From Burkholderiales bacterium (GTDB lineage: Bacteria > Pseudomonadota > Gammaproteobacteria > Burkholderiales > Burkholderiaceae): a DNA stretch of 9,374 nt. Location: positions 1-9,374 of the forward strand of contig CANFNO010000068.1 in the NCBI GenBank assembly GCA_947447845.1, read 5' to 3'. Each line of letters opens with the position of its first letter. Within the stretch, counting starts at the first letter, position 1. Below the pieces are notes generated by a model. The model worked only from the letters and a program-made list of their open reading frames with translations, searched no databases and was not told where the DNA came from. This document shows positions 6,501 through 9,374 of the stretch, in pieces. Made by a program: the position numbers and the translations under genes.

Positions 6501-7521
6501 AGCCGTTGAATGTAGTATTGTTGGTTGACGTCCCAGCATTTTGCAGATTTTGAATTTGTATTTTTGCGCAAGTCGGGTTATTACCGGTACTGCAGGTCGT
6601 CGAGGACGAACTAGCCGTATCAGAATTTAACAGCGTTGCATAATAAGTGCCGTTATTGTTAATCGAACTAACAATTAAGTTAGCCAGGGCATTTCTGTCC
6701 GCTTTCTTGGTTGCTGCGTACGTGGTTGGAATGGTCAAGACCACCACGCTGTTCACAGAAACTGTGACGGTCCCGGTTCCCGCCTTGCGCACATAAAAGG
6801 TGGTTACTGATGGTTGCCCCGTTGTCGCCGCAGAGCCATTAAAATTTGGATACTTGTAAGTTGAAGTCCGTCTTGCCTGACACGCAGTCAAAGACTTGTT
6901 GCTACACCAAGAGGGGTCGCCCGACATGGTGTAGTAATAAGGATGGCCAGTCGTGACCTTCTTGGCTACATTGTAAGTAGCGTCCGGGTAGGTATAACCG
7001 TAACTTGGAAATGTTGTGTTTTGTTTGCAATTGGCGGAGGGTGGCGTGTCGTTCTGATTTATGCACCAATATAAATCGGTGTATCCAGTCGTAAGATTAA
7101 TCGTACTGGTGCTAAGAAACGGATCTTTTTTAGGGGTTGATACAGAAGCGGCTGCCCAATCGGTTCCGGTTGCATCTTTGGGTGGGTCGTAACGTATCGC
7201 CGGGTTGTAATACTGTGAATTGAATTTCGGTGCATTGAAAACCACATCACCTATATCACAACTATAGGTGCTACCAGGACTGGACATATTGCTTTGGCAA
7301 ATAGAATCATTCACACTGTCAGGTGTATAGTCCTGCGCCATACTTCCGGAGTCATCCAGAATAAATAGCAGGTTAGGTTTTACGACATTCGTTCCCGACG
7401 CACCTTGCGGGGTTGTCGCGATAGATAAACTATTGGCGGCATGGGTATTTCCGGAAACAAATAACACCGCCGCCATACAGATGGTAACTGCAACTGAGTT
7501 TTTAAGAAATAATGCAAACAT
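3553..7521 (-). CDS. pilY1: Type IV pilus tip/assembly protein PilY1 (PilC family)
   Basis: A 1322-residue exported protein that, in its family, caps the type IV pilus, promotes assembly and mediates adhesion and surface sensing. A signal peptide covers about residues 1-29 (hydrophobic core, ending near THAA). A von Willebrand A-like region follows, with the metal site DDSGS at 56-60; conserved pieces include TYAEELQNFANWYSFYRTRM at 404-423 and LSTDGYWNN at 540-548. The C-terminal half is the PilC-type beta-propeller: VYVGANDGFMHAFDASTG at 885-902, YYALDVTDP at 961-969, VTSGYNN at 1011-1017 and GGDLNGDLWRFD at 1081-1092, an Asp/Asn-rich loop resembling the family's calcium site. The mature part has 18 cysteines, many in close pairs, suggesting disulfides. 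A module at about 241-345 looks inserted in the vWA region. The start has a good AGGAG six bases upstream, overlapping the pilX stop. No RGD motif is present. Confidence 0.95.
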   Translation of the reverse strand: MFALFLKNSVAVTICMAAVLFVSGNTHAANSLSIATTPQGASGTNVVKPNLLFILDDSGSMAQDYTPDSVNDSICQSNMSSPGSTYSCDIGDVVFNAPKFNSQYYNPAIRYDPPKDATGTDWAAASVSTPKKDPFLSTSTINLTTGYTDLYWCINQNDTPPSANCKQNTTFPSYGYTYPDATYNVAKKVTTGHPYYYTMSGDPSWCSNKSLTACQARRTSTYKYPNFNGSAATTGQPSVTTFYVRKAGTGTVTVSVNSVVVLTIPTTYAATKKADRNALANLIVSSINNNGTYYATLLNSDTASSSSTTCSTGNNPTCAKIQIQNLQNAGTSTNNTTFNGLGLDVQGDYASNSFSGLGSFSGGVDASAASAGVVFTRVDIVSSTTSYPHSSKRTDCVATSGICTYAEELQNFANWYSFYRTRMQMMKTAISRSYADITDTAPGNGFRIGFTTIDAGASSSQLSSACYTANKTLRLPISDFNTTQKGTFYTNLFAVQTCSYTPLRGALSLAGRVYAGQSKLKSSADADPVQYSCQQNFTFLSTDGYWNNDIEDSSYGPLKMDGSTNVGDQDGTETSFRKDALAISDTLADVAEYYYLTDLRPSMSNDVPTSTKDQNSKQHMVTFTMGLGVSGLITYASDYETGGSADYNAIGQGTKNWGNPIANTTDSRIDDLWHAAVNGRGIYFAATDPVQVTASLDKALNAISAAVGAAAAAATSNLEPVAGDNFAYVASFETQTWVGNMEAKEIDLTTGALSTTSNWAVQGILDAQNDRKIYGFDGTISGADKKVLIKSNTTATLPTAWASYFNPTSVPQCATLSNCDGATSANLFAYLMGGADTTTNKSYRVRDHILGDIVNSQPVYAKQPALNYSDSGYSAFKATSRKSMVYVGANDGFMHAFDASTGHEDWAYLPTAVVPNMYKLADTSYTHQYYADGVITLGDVTTGGVWKTILVGGLNTGGNSYYALDVTDPTAPKALWEFTDASTMGYTFGNPVITKLPTTAVTGAGKWVVLVTSGYNNPGGVGILYVLDAYTGVEYFRIKTCTDQATASTCSGSSGSPSGLAKINSWVTDPLTNNTALYAYGGDLNGDLWRFDLSAKTAFKVAAVAEPITVKPELAMVANNRAVYFGTGLFLQTADRSDSTKRSIYGIKDDPAATATLTNVKTSGALVKQTLALSSTNANQRTVPTPATVDWATKSGWFTELLEAGERVNVDPKIQLGTLAIVSNVPDSGSGNECSAGGHAWVNFLDIRTGSFIDNTNTNADKVASYKISNALAVGINVIRLSNGKTVAITTTADNKHTVTETPIGGGVGQIKRASWRELIVD

Positions 7522-7527
7522 TTGAAT

Positions 7528-7533
7528 CTCCTA
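7528..7533 (-). promoter_or_regulatory. Shine-Dalgarno site of pilY1 fused to the pilX stop codon
   Basis: On the minus strand the bases read TAGGAG: TAG is the pilX stop (7533-7531) and AGGAG (7532-7528) is the pilY1 ribosome site, six bases before the pilY1 ATG at 7521. It is the best ribosome site in the window and supports both the pilX end and the pilY1 start. The arrangement suggests that ribosomes ending pilX help open pilY1 for translation. Confidence 0.8.
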
Positions 7534-8142
7534 TTTGTCAATCAACACTTGTGATTGAACATAACTTACCGTGTTGCGGACACCCTCGGTGCGTGTCGTG
7601 ACGCGGTAATACAGCATTGTCTTACCGGTAATCGCGTAACTGCCGTAGGATGGGCTACCTTGCGATGAGCCGCCTGTAAAGGATGCATTGTTGGTGGCAC
7701 ATTGAATGGTCGACCCGGCAATGTATGCACCAGTCTGGTCGCACATCCGCTGAATAATAAAAGCAACTTTGTTGCCAGCGGCATCAGTGCCGGCCACCAC
7801 AAACGCCCTTCGCGTGGAACCGGAAGTGCCTGTCCAATCTACATCATCCGCTGTGCTAGTAGTCAATTTGCCTGTGAAATCGGTTCCGGTTTGCTCAGTG
7901 GCGTAATAACCTGCTGCCGGAACGTCGGCCGTCAACGTGTTGACTTTCATCCAATCAATTGCGGCTTCTGTTCCGCGATCGCCGGAGGCAATTGCAGATT
8001 GTCTGAAGCCCAAGTTGTTTGCAACCTGGGTCGAGGTGTCTACGCTTCTAAATAACCCTATACCAAGAAGCATCATGGCGACCAGGATGACCATGGTCAC
8101 CACCAACACAAACCCACTTTGTTGCGACGATCGATTTCTCAT
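7531..8142 (-). CDS. pilX: Type IV pilus minor pilin PilX
   Basis: A 203-residue minor pilin of the priming/tip complex that works with PilV, PilW and PilY1 in the inner membrane and at the pilus tip. It begins MRNRSSQQSG followed by a hydrophobic helix (about 11-31, FVLVVTMVILVAMMLLGIGL), with Gly10-Phe11 as the likely prepilin peptidase site; the usual Glu at mature position 5 is absent. The next stretch, NNLGFRQSAIASGDRGTEAA, is typical of the PilX N-terminal domain. The C-terminal part has two cysteines (Cys134 and Cys148, probably a disulfide) and ends with YYRVTTRTEGVRNTVSYVQS, typical of PilX proteins. The frame is open to 8370, but the pilin signal begins at 8142, where ATG overlaps the pilW stop as ATGA. 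Its own stop overlaps the ribosome site of pilY1. Confidence 0.93.
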   Translation of the reverse strand: MRNRSSQQSGFVLVVTMVILVAMMLLGIGLFRSVDTSTQVANNLGFRQSAIASGDRGTEAAIDWMKVNTLTADVPAAGYYATEQTGTDFTGKLTTSTADDVDWTGTSGSTRRAFVVAGTDAAGNKVAFIIQRMCDQTGAYIAGSTIQCATNNASFTGGSSQGSPSYGSYAITGKTMLYYRVTTRTEGVRNTVSYVQSQVLIDK

Positions 8143-9296
8143 GAGTCGCTCCAAATCATATTTCGCAGGGGTACCAGTGAGTGAAATACTTTGTACCGAT
8201 ATTTCTGTTGATCGCTGCTCAGCGTGACGGTGGGGCCGTTGGGCCACAAAGTTAACGGGCTGGCGGTGACTACCGAACTTTCCTTTGTCACACTTTGCGC
8301 AACAACGGCAAATTGCACCGCAAGGACTTGCTTCCACAAAGTTCCGCTTGTGGGGGTAGTTTGATCCCAAGTATCGACCGCGCCATCGGCATTGGTATCC
8401 TTGCCGTAAAAGGCCCTCAGCATGACAATATTTTCAGCTACAGGTTGTGCCGTGCCATTATCTGCATTGTCCAGTCTTGTCAGTTCTGCTTTATTGCTGA
8501 TTCCATAGGTGACGCTGACTGGCGTCGGTCCCATGTTGTAAACAGTCGCACTGGTCGTAAAAGGTATTCCTATGCCGCTTGGTTTGTTATAACGGGCAAA
8601 AGCGGTATTGCCACTTGCATCGGTGTAGCTTCCACTGGTGTGTGCAATGTTATCCGTCAAACCTGAAGTGGTAGGCACATCGGTCACCTGTGCCAGTGCA
8701 CAATCAGTTATACCGTTAGTTCCTCCTGTGGGCTGCTTGGTTGTTGCATCGGGTGAATAGGCATCGGTTGTACCAGCCAAAAGAATAACATCGCCTTTAT
8801 GAAAACCGAAGCGGTTTGATACTTTGAAATTTGCCTCGTCGATACCCGTGCTTGCGGCAGAGAGCTTGGTAGCACTTAAACCTACATCAGACGTGCCATA
8901 GGTAATAGTCAAACTATCTGGCAGGCCAAAGGGGTTTGCAGAGGTAACCGTTGTATTGCCGCTCACAATGGTGACTGGTGTTGCACTGAATATAAAATAT
9001 CGCGCGGTGGCACCACTACTCAATTTGTCATAGGCATAGACTTCACAACCCAGCAGGGCTGCAATATTCATTCCGTAGCCGGCCATTCGCAAATCACGCT
9101 CAACAATATGCGCACCTATGGCACCCGTAATTTGCGCATCGGCACCACTGGTTGTGGTGCTACTCTGGCGATTAGCGTTTGCAAGAACCCCGCCCATGAC
9201 AAGTAACATGACAAGCGATATTGCTATGCCAACCATAAGCTCTATCAGGGTAAAGCCCTTGATTGAGCCGCGAGTGTTGTTGGTTAATAAAGTCAT
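8139..9296 (-). CDS. pilW: Type IV pilus minor pilin PilW
   Basis: A 385-residue minor pilin. It has a class III signal: the leader MTLLTNNTRGSIKG, cleavage after Gly14, then FTLIELMVGIAISLVMLLVM with Glu at mature position 5 and the hydrophobic helix that packs into the pilus. Downstream landmarks of PilW are IVERDLRMAGYGM (64-76), LLGCEVYAYD (81-90), an internal DCALAQVTDVP and the closing YRYKVFHSLVPLRNMIW. In the family, PilW works with PilV, PilX and PilY1 to start pilus assembly in the inner membrane. The frame is open to the window edge, with another ATG at 9359, but 9296 gives a normal prepilin leader and lies one base after the probable pilV stop. No ribosome site is visible there, so initiation is probably coupled to pilV. 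The stop overlaps the pilX start as ATGA. Confidence 0.95.
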   Translation of the reverse strand: MTLLTNNTRGSIKGFTLIELMVGIAISLVMLLVMGGVLANANRQSSTTTSGADAQITGAIGAHIVERDLRMAGYGMNIAALLGCEVYAYDKLSSGATARYFIFSATPVTIVSGNTTVTSANPFGLPDSLTITYGTSDVGLSATKLSAASTGIDEANFKVSNRFGFHKGDVILLAGTTDAYSPDATTKQPTGGTNGITDCALAQVTDVPTTSGLTDNIAHTSGSYTDASGNTAFARYNKPSGIGIPFTTSATVYNMGPTPVSVTYGISNKAELTRLDNADNGTAQPVAENIVMLRAFYGKDTNADGAVDTWDQTTPTSGTLWKQVLAVQFAVVAQSVTKESSVVTASPLTLWPNGPTVTLSSDQQKYRYKVFHSLVPLRNMIWSDS

Positions 9297-9297
9297 A

Positions 9298-9374
9298 TTA
9301 AGGAGTATCAGAAGCCGCCACTTGCGCCAATGCTGTGTAATTGTGACGTTGGCTTTCATCAGGATTGCGCCAAC
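9298..9374 (-). CDS. pilV: Probable C-terminal tail of minor pilin PilV (partial)
   Basis: Only the last 24 codons are in the window, read from 9372 to a TAA at 9300-9298: WRNPDESQRHNYTALAQV and six more residues. The fragment is too short for a domain call. I assign it to PilV because pilV normally precedes pilW in minor-pilin operons, the frame stays open to the window edge, and it stops one base before the pilW ATG, matching the close packing of this operon. One of the other two frames is also open (the upstream extension of pilW), so the assignment rests on position. Confidence 0.5.
   Translation of the reverse strand, partial: WRNPDESQRHNYTALAQVAASDTP

Noticed and set aside
8143..8370. 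Upstream extension of the pilX frame by 76 codons
   Set aside because: The extension is opposite in character (basic, Cys-rich, no pilin leader) and lies inside the pilW coding sequence; the PilX signal begins at 8142 with an ATGA overlap.
9297..9359. Longer pilW start at 9359
   Set aside because: It would put 21 residues before a normal prepilin leader and overlap the probable pilV end; the start at 9296 fits class III signal length.

Overview
The window reads as chromosomal DNA from a betaproteobacterium of the order Burkholderiales, most likely family Comamonadaceae (Rhodoferax/Polaromonas-like). This placement is inferred from three things: a RibBA-type fusion with the N-terminal wording typical of that group, type IV minor pilin genes placed directly upstream of ribD, and a GC-rich palindromic intergenic repeat of a kind I associate with comamonad genomes. 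Every supported gene is on the minus strand, so the biological order runs from the right edge to the left edge.

Right part (about 9374 to 3553): the end of a type IV pilus minor-pilin operon. A likely PilV tail leads into pilW, pilX and the large tip protein pilY1. The genes are packed tightly: pilV stops one base before the pilW start, pilW and pilX overlap by four bases as ATGA, and the pilX stop codon is fused to the Shine-Dalgarno sequence of pilY1. Minor pilins PilV/W/X and PilY1 are thought to form the priming and tip complex of the type IV pilus. No pilE-type gene follows pilY1 here.

Middle (3552 to 2814): a strong imperfect hairpin lies in the gap after pilY1. It is followed by a small gene for a TonB-like protein with one N-terminal membrane helix carrying the TonB SxxxH signature and a TonB-type C-terminal domain. 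This gene overlaps ribD by ATGA.

Left part (2817 to 1): riboflavin biosynthesis genes ribD, ribE (riboflavin synthase alpha chain) and the first 261 codons of ribBA, which runs off the left edge. Between ribD and ribE sit two nearly identical 80-base palindromic repeat units; the end of ribD, including its stop codon, lies inside one of them.

The rib genes are visibly more GC-rich than the pilus genes, with a change near 2820. No RNA genes, CRISPR arrays, transposases or FMN riboswitch were seen. Most of the window is recognisable. The points worth following up are the TonB-like gene coupled to ribD, the repeat pair that rewrote the RibD C-terminus, an inserted module in PilY1, and the possibly degenerate second domain of RibBA.
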